A DNA stretch of 64,000 nt, taken from positions 124,001 through 188,000 of the forward strand of contig BQMJ01000024.1 in NCBI GenBank assembly GCA_025991245.1. Reading direction: 5' to 3'. Under the pieces are notes generated by a model. The model had not been told where the DNA came from. It searched no databases and worked only from the letters and a program-made list of their open reading frames with translations. A program made the position numbers and the translations under genes. This DNA comes from Galdieria partita. Lineage: Eukaryota; Rhodophyta; Bangiophyceae; Galdieriales; Galdieriaceae. The number at the start of each line of letters is the position of its first letter. Within the stretch, counting starts at the first letter, position 1. Positions 10,635-20,079 of this stretch are shown here, piece after piece.

Positions 10635-12977
10635 ATGAACGACTACAACACCTCCACAGCCTCGCCGAAAAGGCCAAAGCCTATGGGACACAAGCCGCTG
10701 TTTTTATCGCAAACTTTAGAATCCCTTTCCTTTCAAAACAGTCAAATTCCAGAATTATCTCCAAGACTACCTCATCTTTTTAATGATCTTATTTTGGGAG
10801 AAGAGCATGGCTCGCAGGGAGCAGCAGTTTCTCCTCCTAAAAGAGAAGCCGCAAAGTCTACTGCTGACGAAACGATAGCTTTTCAAGGTATCTTTCAAGC
10901 AGATAATGAAACAAGTGTACAAGCCTTTCCTTGGAAGATTCAACCAGAAAAGCCTGTAGATTCTGATATTCAGCATTTACCTGACTTGGACCGCAGCGAC
11001 ACAGCGCAAGAAATGCAGAGTCTTGAAGATAAATTTATCAGTACTTTATTTTTTGGAATGGCTCTCGGTACATTCAACGCTCATCATAGACTGACCAAAT
11101 TAGACTGGATAAGATACTTGTCAGGAGAAGGAAGATACCTATTGGGTGGAATTGTAATGTCCATAGTATATGGGATGCTACTACCCGTGTTTGCTCTGTT
11201 GATTGGTAGAATATTGAACTATTACTTTGGAGTGGCTGATGGAACTAATCTATCGAATGCATCTTATGAAGACGCCATCCTTATTCCTTTTTTTCTTTTA
11301 GGCGGTGTTGCATGGTTTCTTAATTTTGGTCAGAATTGCATGTGGTATCGACTTGGCATGAAACAGACTTATTTAGTCCGTAAAAGAGCTCTTTACATGC
11401 TGATGGATATACCAACTCATCGAAAGGAAATTGCTTTGAGTATGCTTCGTGAGAAACACTTGATTGAAGAGGATTCTCCAGCTTTTAGAATGATGGAAGA
11501 CTTTGGCAATGTTTTCTATTATGGTTCTGAAATGGTTTGCGCTCTAGTAATTGCTTTTGTGGGAAGCTGGCAGCTGACGCTACTCTTGTCTGGTTCAGGT
11601 TTGCTATTAGTAGGCACTGGCATATTTGAAGTAAAGATGCTGGAACAGTCTTTGCAACGTACTCGTACTCAGACCGAAGTGGAAAGTCATGAGAAACGTA
11701 TCCTAGATACTCTCCCTTTGATTCACGAATGTAACACAGAACGTGAAGAATACCAGGTTTATTGCCGACTTTTAGATGATTTCTTCATCGAAAATCTTAA
11801 AAGAAGAAGATTGTACATCGCATCTGCAAGTATCTCCGTTTTGCTCGTAACAGAGATTTATATTGTTGGCATTTGGTTTAGTGCTTGGCTAGCAGAACAG
11901 AAAAAGATAAGTAAAGGAGACATTGTAAGCGTTCTCTTAGCTATTGGATTGGCTGCTGTAGCCCTTGTAAGGTTGGTGCGATTATTACAAAGCGTTCGCG
12001 ACTCTCGATATCATGTAGATGAGTTCTTTAGTACTTTTCGTAGTGATAACCGCGAAAATTCATGGTTTAAGAGCCATGCCTTGTTGATATCTAAACGTCG
12101 CCTAAATGGCGAATTGGAAGTACAGAATTTAAGGTTTCCAAATGAAAGTTGGCCGAGAACCAAAGGAATGTCCTTTCAAGTAAGAAGAGGTGAAATTGTC
12201 GCTTTAGTCAGTAGAGATTTGGAAGAAGTCCACAAGATGGTTGCCATGATTCAACGCAATATTCCTAGTGAATGTGGAACAATTACAATTGATGACGTTG
12301 ATATCACTCAGTTCAATGGAAACAGTTTTCGTTCCATTGTAGGCAATGTTTGCAATGCGAAAACCGTACTGGAAGGTACCATAGCGGAAAATCTTCAATA
12401 TGGTATGCCTGATGTGAACTTTAGTGATATTGTTGCTGCTGCTCAACAATCTTATATTCACAAATTCATACAGTCATTGCCACGAGGGTATCAAACCGTA
12501 GTCGGATCTCCCAATAGTCCTCATTTGCCTGAATGGGCTTATCATCGCTTAGCTTTATGTCGAGTTCTAATTCGACAGCCTGTCATATTATTGCTTGATG
12601 CCAAGACTGTGGATGCATATATATATCACGATGACATTCCTGTAGATGCTTTGAAACAAATAGCAAAGGATCGTGCTTGCGTGTTTGTATCCAATAGTGT
12701 CCTCGTTGTTCAAGCTGCTACAAGAGTATATGTATTTAAGCAAGGCGAAGTTGTCACACAAGGAAAACATTATGAGTTGTTTGAAAATTGTTTATATTAT
12801 AGAGATGTTATTACTGAGGATTCAGAACCCTTAAACAATCGACTTTCAGTACAAACATCTTCTCAAAACAACAAATCCTCGGAGCCTCAGGCCTCTCCAT
12901 TGCTTTTACCGAGTAGCCTTTCTAGAAGCTCATCAGGCGCACTTGAATTGGATGATATGAGCAATGGCGTGATATAA
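10635..12977 (+). CDS. ABC half-transporter (ABCB-like) with degenerate nucleotide-binding domain
   Basis: This is an intact 780-residue single-exon frame. A soluble N-terminus of about 130 residues precedes a transmembrane domain (about residues 165-450) with several long hydrophobic segments, e.g. GGIVMSIVYGMLLPVFALLI, ALVIAFVGSWQLTLLLSGSG and LLVTEIYIVGIWFSAWL, in the ABCB/MDR arrangement. The C-terminal domain aligns along its length with an ABC ATPase (about residues 490-710), but the catalytic motifs are gone. Walker A GxxGxGKS is replaced by SRDLEEVHKM. The LSGGQ signature is replaced by LPEWAYHRLA. Walker B and its glutamate read LLLDAKTVD, and the H-loop histidine is replaced in VFVSNSVLVV. 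Frame and length are preserved, so this looks like a pseudo-ATPase subunit rather than a decaying gene. The substrate is unknown. Confidence 0.8.
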   Translation: MNDYNTSTASPKRPKPMGHKPLFLSQTLESLSFQNSQIPELSPRLPHLFNDLILGEEHGSQGAAVSPPKREAAKSTADETIAFQGIFQADNETSVQAFPWKIQPEKPVDSDIQHLPDLDRSDTAQEMQSLEDKFISTLFFGMALGTFNAHHRLTKLDWIRYLSGEGRYLLGGIVMSIVYGMLLPVFALLIGRILNYYFGVADGTNLSNASYEDAILIPFFLLGGVAWFLNFGQNCMWYRLGMKQTYLVRKRALYMLMDIPTHRKEIALSMLREKHLIEEDSPAFRMMEDFGNVFYYGSEMVCALVIAFVGSWQLTLLLSGSGLLLVGTGIFEVKMLEQSLQRTRTQTEVESHEKRILDTLPLIHECNTEREEYQVYCRLLDDFFIENLKRRRLYIASASISVLLVTEIYIVGIWFSAWLAEQKKISKGDIVSVLLAIGLAAVALVRLVRLLQSVRDSRYHVDEFFSTFRSDNRENSWFKSHALLISKRRLNGELEVQNLRFPNESWPRTKGMSFQVRRGEIVALVSRDLEEVHKMVAMIQRNIPSECGTITIDDVDITQFNGNSFRSIVGNVCNAKTVLEGTIAENLQYGMPDVNFSDIVAAAQQSYIHKFIQSLPRGYQTVVGSPNSPHLPEWAYHRLALCRVLIRQPVILLLDAKTVDAYIYHDDIPVDALKQIAKDRACVFVSNSVLVVQAATRVYVFKQGEVVTQGKHYELFENCLYYRDVITEDSEPLNNRLSVQTSSQNNKSSEPQASPLLLPSSLSRSSSGALELDDMSNGVI

Positions 12978-13460
12978 TGAATGTTTTGAATCACTACTAT
13001 AAAGGATTCGGAAGGTGCATCTTAGATTGTTTTCCCTACACTGAAAATGAGTTGTAGAATTTTTTTGCGAGTAAATAGCAATTGGATGCATTCATTATGA
13101 GTGGTCATCAAAAGAGAGATTTCACACACATAGTTGATTCCACGGCACATAACATCCCAGCAACGCTGTATGTAGTACCTTTGACGGTGGACAAAACCTC
13201 CTTCAGTTGGAACAACAGGAGTGTGTGCTGTCTTTGGTAGCTTAAAAAACTTGACTTTCTATATCACGAGATCATAATGGTTAGGGAAAAGGGACATTCC
13301 CTTTTGCATTTTCTAAGAAATGGAGAAAGAACGGGATATATCGATTGCGTTTGTGAAACAGTATATCATGTAACCAATTTGTTTTTTGTATGTTCCTTGT
13401 GAAAATCTTCCATTTCACTCAAAGAGAAAAAGGACACTTGTTTTATCCATGACAGATTGA
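12978..13460. other. Gene-free stretch between convergent 3' ends
   Basis: About 480 bases lie between the ends of the ABC-type gene (plus) and the CaaX repeat protein (minus). No coding exon, RNA gene or repeat was recognised. Confidence 0.3.
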
Positions 13461-14489
13461 TCACATAAGAGAACAACATCCACAATCCACATCGTCATCA
13501 TGCCTTGATATGTTCTTGAGTGGTTGACTTTTTGTTTCTTCATTCGCAGTAGCTGCATCTTGAAACAAAGTTTTCTTAACCGAATGGTTTTGCTTCTCAT
13601 CTATTAGGTTCTCTTTTGCAGGAGAGTGGTTGACTGATTTCTGTATTGTAACTGGACTGGATATCTCTTCAATAGTGAAATGGTTACGAGCCTGAGGAGT
13701 TGTAGGTTGTTCAGGTAGAGTGGCAGGTTCTTCAGGTGAAATGGATATTTGTTCCTGAGAAACTTTTTGAATAGAGCTTACTCTTGGTTTCTCTACTTGT
13801 GCCGTATCCGTTGAGTGCAGAGTATGGAGTTCTCTACTCTCCTCGTGCTCTGAAGAGCCGTTGCTAAAGGTAATTACTTCATCGGAGCAGCTATCACCTC
13901 GAGTATTGGTTTCTTGAAGGGTAGCCTGTTTACTTGTTGTCTGCCTACTTTGATGAGGTCTTGTGGTTGTACTAGAGGACGCTTGGTCTACTGGTGCAGA
14001 AACAAAGTGAGTTGAGCTGACTTCCGTATGGGCTACCTGTGTGTTTGTCTTTGGGCGTGTGACCGTTTCTTCAGAGTTTCTAGTAGTTGAAATAGAAGAC
14101 AGTTGGGGTACTCTTCTGGTAAAAGAATGAGGAGGAGAAGGAGGAGGAGAAGGAGAAGATGTACGTCGTGAATATCGTCTTGAAGTAGTAACAACGTTAG
14201 TAAAAGGAAGTTCGTCATACCTACTTGTGCGAATAGCTGGTGACTCTCGATATTCTTCACGAATAGGAGATGCGTTGTATGATGATTCTTGTCTCAGTCT
14301 CTGGCCAGTAGGTCCATCTGTAAATATAGCTCTGTTTGTAGCTGGGTTGATCATCGTTTGAGGATTATTTCTTTCTTCGCGTAGTGCTTGCCTTTGATCA
14401 TGTTCACTCAGTCTTTGGAATGTCGGTCCGTCTACACGTATAGGTCTTCCTGTCTTTGGATTGATTACTGTTTTAGGTGTTGAAGGCAT
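13461..14489 (-). CDS. Low-complexity protein with two NPxTGR-type repeats and C-terminal CaaX box
   Basis: The protein has 342 residues from the first ATG (14489); a longer frame begins only with TTG. Two tandem N-terminal units, INPKTGRPIRVDGPTFQRL (about residues 9-27) and INPATNRAIFTDGPTGQRL (about residues 47-65), share the pattern INPxTxRxIxxDGPTxxRL. Such NPxTGR modules resemble those repeated in many proteins of large DNA viruses and in a few eukaryotic proteins; this is similarity by eye. The middle 240 residues are Ser/Thr/Pro/Glu-rich and probably disordered. The end is CGCCSLM: CSLM is a CaaX box (Met favours farnesylation), and the two cysteines just upstream could be palmitoylated as in Ras proteins. 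I infer a lipid-anchored adaptor. The family is unknown. Confidence 0.65.
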   Translation of the reverse strand: MPSTPKTVINPKTGRPIRVDGPTFQRLSEHDQRQALREERNNPQTMINPATNRAIFTDGPTGQRLRQESSYNASPIREEYRESPAIRTSRYDELPFTNVVTTSRRYSRRTSSPSPPPSPPHSFTRRVPQLSSISTTRNSEETVTRPKTNTQVAHTEVSSTHFVSAPVDQASSSTTTRPHQSRQTTSKQATLQETNTRGDSCSDEVITFSNGSSEHEESRELHTLHSTDTAQVEKPRVSSIQKVSQEQISISPEEPATLPEQPTTPQARNHFTIEEISSPVTIQKSVNHSPAKENLIDEKQNHSVKKTLFQDAATANEETKSQPLKNISRHDDDVDCGCCSLM

Positions 14490-14873
14490 CAGGTTGCGCT
14501 TGATGGGACAGCACAAGGGAGATGGTGGTGGGAGAGAAGGATCACAGGGACATTTTGTATTGGGGGGATGATGATTCAATCATGGGAATATCCAAGTCTA
14601 TCAAATGTTCACAAGGCACACACTCATGATAAAGTGACGCATAAAAACAGTGACAATGGGAAGTTATAAGAAGGATAGTATCAAGGGTGGTCAAACCCTT
14701 ATATATATAATACGAATTCGTGATGCTTATCCGATACAAACTTCCTAGAAAAAACAAAGAATGATTCCGTTAACAACTTGTTCTCAAGATACTAGTACAA
14801 GTGAACGATGGAATCATTACAAACCCATGGATATAAGAAAAACCAAAGAGACGATATTTATCACACATGTTGA
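14490..14873. other. Gene-free stretch
   Basis: This is the region upstream of the CaaX repeat protein and downstream of glyoxalase I (both minus). It includes a short (ta)n run near 14704-14711. A plus-strand frame that begins at its right end is antisense to glyoxalase exons and is not counted as a gene. Confidence 0.3.
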
Positions 14874-16156
14874 TCACAATGGCTTACTATAAGGCTTCTC
14901 AGGTCCCGAAGAACTACGTTGAATCAACTCAACCCAATATCTATAAGTCATATGATATATATATATATCCTTTTGCAAAAATATATCAACCTACCCATCG
15001 GGATCTGCAACAAATGCAATCTCTCCTACATCCTATAGCAGATACAAATGATTTCGATTCAATATTGACTCTTCTTCCCACTTACTTGAAAAGGACCCGG
15101 CTTCCGAACAATCTTGTATCCTGCCTTTTCCATATTCTCACATGCACGATAAATATCTATCCATCATTCTTCAATAAAATATACAATGGTGTCAACGAAT
15201 TGGCTTGCCATCTACTGTCAACCCAATATGACCAAATCCTCGAGGTTCCACGTTTCCATTATGATAAGTTACTCTATCATCCGATTCGGTTCCCCATTTA
15301 TGTTCCAATACCATTTTTGGATATCGGGTACCCACAAGAAACTCTAAGCGTTCCTTGTCATCGGAAAAGGAAGAAGCTGCCATCGAACCATCGGTATATC
15401 CAAAGTAATAGTGAGATATCTTCTCTTCTGGATAATCTATATGACAAAGCAACTTCATTCCCAATCCATTTTCATAAAATAATCTACTTTGAATAGGATC
15501 TTTGATACGGAACATGGTCTAGGAACAATGGATACAGCAATCGACAAAAACACAACACTTACATGAGACAACACAGGATCTCTTCCAATCGGTGTCTGTT
15601 CCCCGGAAACAGAGGCTGACTTTCTAGATATCAACTGAATCCAGTAACCATCGGGATCAGCAATATAGGCGACAGGTGTGTTCTACATTCCGCAGTATGA
15701 GTCGCCCAAAGGAGTCACCATAATATGCCAACTTACCTTATCATCCGTTGTGGATATAACCGTCACGTTGTGCTTCTTCAAAGTTTCTATTGCTTTCTGT
15801 ATGTCATCCACGATAAAGCCGATGTACCCAAACCCTTTAGGATTTTCGTTACCATTGTGATAACAAAAGCTGGGATCTTTTTCAGTTCCCCAGTTATGTG
15901 TCAGTTCCAAGGTAGGATAAGGAACATTCCATAACCATCGGGCACGTTGTGTTTGTGATAATTCCATACTAGGCGTTGTGTCTTGAGTATAGGCAAAGAA
16001 ATAGAGCGAAAAAGTGAGACTAGGAAAATCCAACCGAGTCAACAACTTGAGACCTAGTTTGTTTTCATAAAAGTCTTTGCTCTTTTCAGGATCTTTGATG
16101 CGAATCATAGTTTGAGCAAAGACAGGGTTCCTTCCTACGAGAGCAACTGGAGTCAT
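14874..16156 (-). CDS. GLO1: Two-domain glyoxalase I (lactoylglutathione lyase)
   Basis: Six exons (introns of 54, 44, 42, 53 and 52 nt) encode 345 residues: two human-type GLO1 domains fused head to tail (about residues 1-165 and 175-335). The enzyme isomerises the methylglyoxal-glutathione hemithioacetal to S-lactoylglutathione. In human GLO1 each active site takes metal ligands Gln33 and Glu99 from one subunit and His126 and Glu172 from the other. Here the N-domain keeps Gln15 (AQTM) and Glu84 (LELTHN) but has Tyr111 and Gln156 in the other two places. The C-domain keeps His277 (GHIGL) and Glu329 (YWVELI) plus Glu252, but has His180 in place of the Gln. One complete site therefore remains. 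The start codon overlaps that of the divergent signal peptidase gene. Confidence 0.9.
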
Positions 16157-16982
16157 GACAGTCGAAAAGATGTCGAAATCCAATCCGAGGAGAATGGTGG
16201 AGAGTGGGAGGCGCGCTTTTCACTGCACTCCACGCGCTGTGAGTTTTGTATGCGTGCCTTGTAGTCAATATAGTTGCCGTTTTTGCCCTTTTTCAAACAA
16301 GTGGAGTGCTTCCTGGCTTTCACTAGGAAAGAAACCGCAAGTGCTCGTCCGTCCTAAACGGGGTAGCGCTTGGCTTTCTTGTTGTCAGCCCGTTTCGGAA
16401 GAAAATGAAGAATCGAGTCGTCCTCCTGCAACTTCTTGGATGGAAAGACTCAAAAAGGACCCACGATGGGAAGATATTTTTACATTGACGTTGGCCCTGG
16501 CAGTTGCTTGGGTATTCCGAATGTTCGTAGTGGAACCGCGATTTATTCCTTCATTATCTATGTACCCAACTTTTTATGTGGGTGATCAGCTGTTGGTAGA
16601 AAAACTAAGTAAATGGGTCAGACCTATTCAACGAGGGGATGTAGTGGTCTTTCATCCTACTGATCAACTGGTAGCCTATGGATATCAAAAGGAGGAGGCG
16701 CTCATCAAAAGAGTGATAGCGGTGGAAGGAGACTTTGTATATATTCGCGACGGCAAAGTATTCGTCAACGCAACTCCAGTAGTAGAAAAGTATATTGCAG
16801 AAGAACCGAATTATATTTGGGGTCCTGTACAAATTCCAAAGGGTTATTTGCTGGTTTTAGGGGATAACCGAAACAATAGTTTTGATTCGCACGTGTGGGG
16901 TCTTCTTCCAAAGGATAAAGTGATTGGTAGGGCAGTATTCAAATATTGGCCTATTCACCGAATCGGATGGATCGAACATTAA
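16155..16982 (+). CDS. Type I signal peptidase, plastid-targeted (thylakoidal processing peptidase type)
   Basis: This is a single-exon protein of 275 residues. An N-terminal extension of about 100 residues, rich in Arg, Ser and Cys and poor in acids, looks like a plastid transit peptide. A membrane anchor follows (about residues 110-128, IFTLTLALAVAWVFRMFV). The S26 peptidase boxes are complete: the nucleophile serine in PSLSMYPTF, the general-base lysine in ALIKRVIAVEGD, and the GDNRNNSFDSHVWG box. It is closest in style to cyanobacterial LepB and plant Plsp1, which remove signal peptides in the thylakoid lumen and envelope. Translation may start at 16155, 16170 or 16191. The first ATG overlaps the glyoxalase start. 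The stop is 8 bp from the stop of the convergent hydrolase gene. Confidence 0.88.
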   Translation: MTVEKMSKSNPRRMVESGRRAFHCTPRAVSFVCVPCSQYSCRFCPFSNKWSASWLSLGKKPQVLVRPKRGSAWLSCCQPVSEENEESSRPPATSWMERLKKDPRWEDIFTLTLALAVAWVFRMFVVEPRFIPSLSMYPTFYVGDQLLVEKLSKWVRPIQRGDVVVFHPTDQLVAYGYQKEEALIKRVIAVEGDFVYIRDGKVFVNATPVVEKYIAEEPNYIWGPVQIPKGYLLVLGDNRNNSFDSHVWGLLPKDKVIGRAVFKYWPIHRIGWIEH

Positions 16983-16990
16983 ATAGTTGA

Positions 16991-19900
16991 TTATATCATA
17001 TTGACATTTTGTGGTGTCGTAACAAACCGAAAAGTGCCTCCACTGGTTGCAAATAATCGAGAGCGTCGCTCACTCGCGCGTCGTTGGAAAACAATCAATT
17101 CATAAAGATCATCTACCATCGTTCGATGGATATTCCAATAGGCATGATATGTAAAACTCATATTGCCTGCCAAATCAGAAGCATCAATAATATCCATATC
17201 ACAAAACTATCATTATGTATGCATATCAACAAAACAATGAAAAGTACAACTTACTTGTTCAAAAGTATCACGAAATGGAGTAGTTTGATGTCCTAACGAG
17301 GGTTGATACCAACAAAAAGTTTCCGCTATTTGAACTGCACGATCTCGTTTATCCGCATACAGCGTAATCTGCCCAAATAAGAGACAACTTGACAAAATAA
17401 ACGAACACTTACACAATTACAAACTTCATATAAATCAGGAAAGTCCGTTTGAAAAGCATCCAATTCATAGTCAGGATTCAAAAAGGTAAGTGTAGACAAT
17501 TCCATGCCTGAAGAAGAATATTGCAAAGACTGATCTACAAGAGTTGGATGATTGGATAGATGAGGAGAATGTTCTGCTGCTTTGTCAGAAATAACCGAAT
17601 GATCTCTTTGGATTTCATCATCGAGTGCAGATCCTATTCCTGTATTCGTTGGTATAGAAGAAACGGAATGGCAAGTATTTCTTCGAGTTTCCAATCGTTT
17701 CCGAATCAAAGGAAAAGCTCTTAAAAAGAGTCGAGCACCCATACTGTGTATCATAAAATGTACTTTTCTTATTCCAGCATGTTGAAGGCTTTGTAAGAAT
17801 AAATCCAAGTCTCTAAAGCAATCGGACAATCCTTTGAAAGAGACTCGAGAAAATAAATACCTTTGTACACTATTACTACTCGCATTGCCAACTGCTAATG
17901 AATAAGAAAGAGGACTAGAACAAAGTTGATTCTCATTCAATCAACCTTCTTGTTATGCGTACCTCGTTCCGGCAGGCCAATTGAAAACAAATGTCTTCAA
18001 ATGCGATGGCAAATGAGCCATTGCTAAAAACTGACCAAATCTCTTGAGTGCATCTACCAACATGTGATTGTATCCCTACTCAAAACAGAATCAAAATCAA
18101 CAAAGTGTCAATGATGTTCTTATTACATGAATAAATACAACTGCTTCAGTATCTGCAGTCTTTTCCCAACATTCATCGACTACCAAGTTTGATACATTGA
18201 GCAATTCAGAACTTAGAGAGCCAAATCGTCTTTCAGGATTCTCCACAAAAGACACCAACGAGGAATTCGCTCGAGAATGACTGGCACTATTTGGCTTCTT
18301 TACATGTTCTAAATAAATAGTCACTTGTTGTGGTCGACTATTGGATAACTCATACTTTGGATAATGACCTTGAACTTTCATTCCATCATTATCCACAGAG
18401 ACTAGAATAGAAGTTAGTCTTTTGGTGTCTTCTAAATGACGATAATATTTCAACAACATTTCCTTTGCACAGGTACAAACATCTTCCTTGCTATGAAGAC
18501 ATTGGCATGTTTGTGCCTTACAGATATCTCGAACCACCGGATAACTAGAAATAGGAAATAATTAGAATACATAAACATAAATCGATCAAATACCCATCCA
18601 AAGATATATTTCCTGAAACACAACATTCGGCAGATGCCACTCCCCATTGAGGCTTTGCGCGAGTCAATGTTTTCATACCTTTTACGTCTGACATATATAT
18701 CATCCGAATGTTGATAAGTACATTGCCTCGATCTGCTCCTGTTACATTCTCTTGACTTTCAAATGGACCTACAGGAATGCCATGATCAAAATAGCCTATG
18801 AGATTTTCTCCATTGGGACTGCTATCAAACCAAGCTCCAAGTCCATGAGGCAAATCTTCCTTCAAGGGACCAATCTATATCGGTTCGAATATGCTCAGCC
18901 AAATACACACATGAGAAAATACTTACAAAATAGCATTGATGGACTTCCGACACCCTCGGTTTTATCAACCAAGGAAAGAATAAATGAAGGTAGCCTTGAT
19001 ACTGACGAATAGCAAACTTTCGAATCAGACGATGATAGCGTTCATCTCCATGTTGCATCAATAACCATTCATGCATAGCATACGCTGGCCCAATAGAACT
19101 ATTCCGAGCCTTTCTATGCCTCACACTATCTATACGAATACTTTCATTATGAGTTTCTCCTCCTGTGTCTTCCACAACTCCTGCAAACTGAGTCCATTGG
19201 GTTAAATATCCTCGCAGCAAAAAAGGCCAACAATAATAAAAAAGTATAGTAAATATGACAACGCTTGCACAAATAACCAAACAGAAAAACCCCGTGTAAG
19301 TCAATCCGGAAGATAATTTCTGCTCAAGTGTATGGTTATGCGTATGACTAAGTATGTAGTATATGTATAGCGCTAAAGACACTCGTTTCTATTGGATCAT
19401 AAAAACTACAAAACAAACTCACCCGTATATATTTCTGCAATGACCCACTGAAACATTTCACCTACTCGAGGAGACAAAACAAACGCCAACAAAAAGACCA
19501 ATCCGAGAATGAGATACTCATTCTCATCGTGATTCTCCAAAAGAAATATACTAATAAATATAAAAATAAAGTAACTTGAAAAAAACAAAGACAACCAGCT
19601 TCAAATAAATATGTTCAACTGTTAAAGTTCACAAAGACAAAAGTACTTACAAAGGAATATGTTTAGGAACTGTTAAAACAACACCTGCATTTTTTCTATT
19701 CCACGAACGCCTCTTCATATGATTATAAGTCCTACAAGAGTCTAAAACATTGTAAAACTGTAAAAGTTGCATACTCTTCCAAACCAGTCAATGCCCTTGA
19801 TGGCTTCTTTAAAAGCAACATAGAAGCATGAGTACCACCAATTTCTAGTAGGCCTCTCAAGGAGAAAGGAGAAGATCGCGAACTCGAAGCGAAACGACGT

Positions 19901-20039
19901 TCTTCTTCAACACAAGCTGCAATATTCCCAACTTTGGGATCTAACGGACTTGTATACTGTGAAACATTGAGTGGTTGTAAAACACAACTTTCAAACTAAA
20001 ATAGCTTACTTGCCAACTTGATTCCATGGGAACGTTCAT
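16991..20039 (-). CDS. Membrane-anchored alpha/beta hydrolase (DUF900-like)
   Basis: This multi-exon gene has about ten introns. It starts MNVPMESSWQ at 20039; the intervening exons were joined by GT-AG sites that keep frame. The N-terminal third has several membrane segments (LFFSSYFIFIFISIFLL, LILGLVFLLAFVL, FFCLVICASVVIFTILFYY). A middle domain has a MORN-like stretch (HGLGAWFDSSPNGENLIGYF followed by DHGIPVGPF). The C-terminal third has the DUF900 hydrolase layout: VVFIH-GYN oxyanion segment across an intron, FNWPAGTS, and nucleophile elbow MIHSMGARLF, followed by ITLYADKRDRAV. The serine esterase fold is well supported; the substrate is unknown. The gene lies 41 bp downstream of the RNF10-type gene on the same strand. 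Confidence 0.75.
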
Positions 20040-20079
20040 ATGGGCGATTCAACAAATGGACAAGAATACAATATCTCAT

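Noticed and set aside
14867-15496. Plus-strand open frame of 209 codons
   Set aside because: It is exactly antisense to the conserved second domain of glyoxalase I and has no family features of its own.
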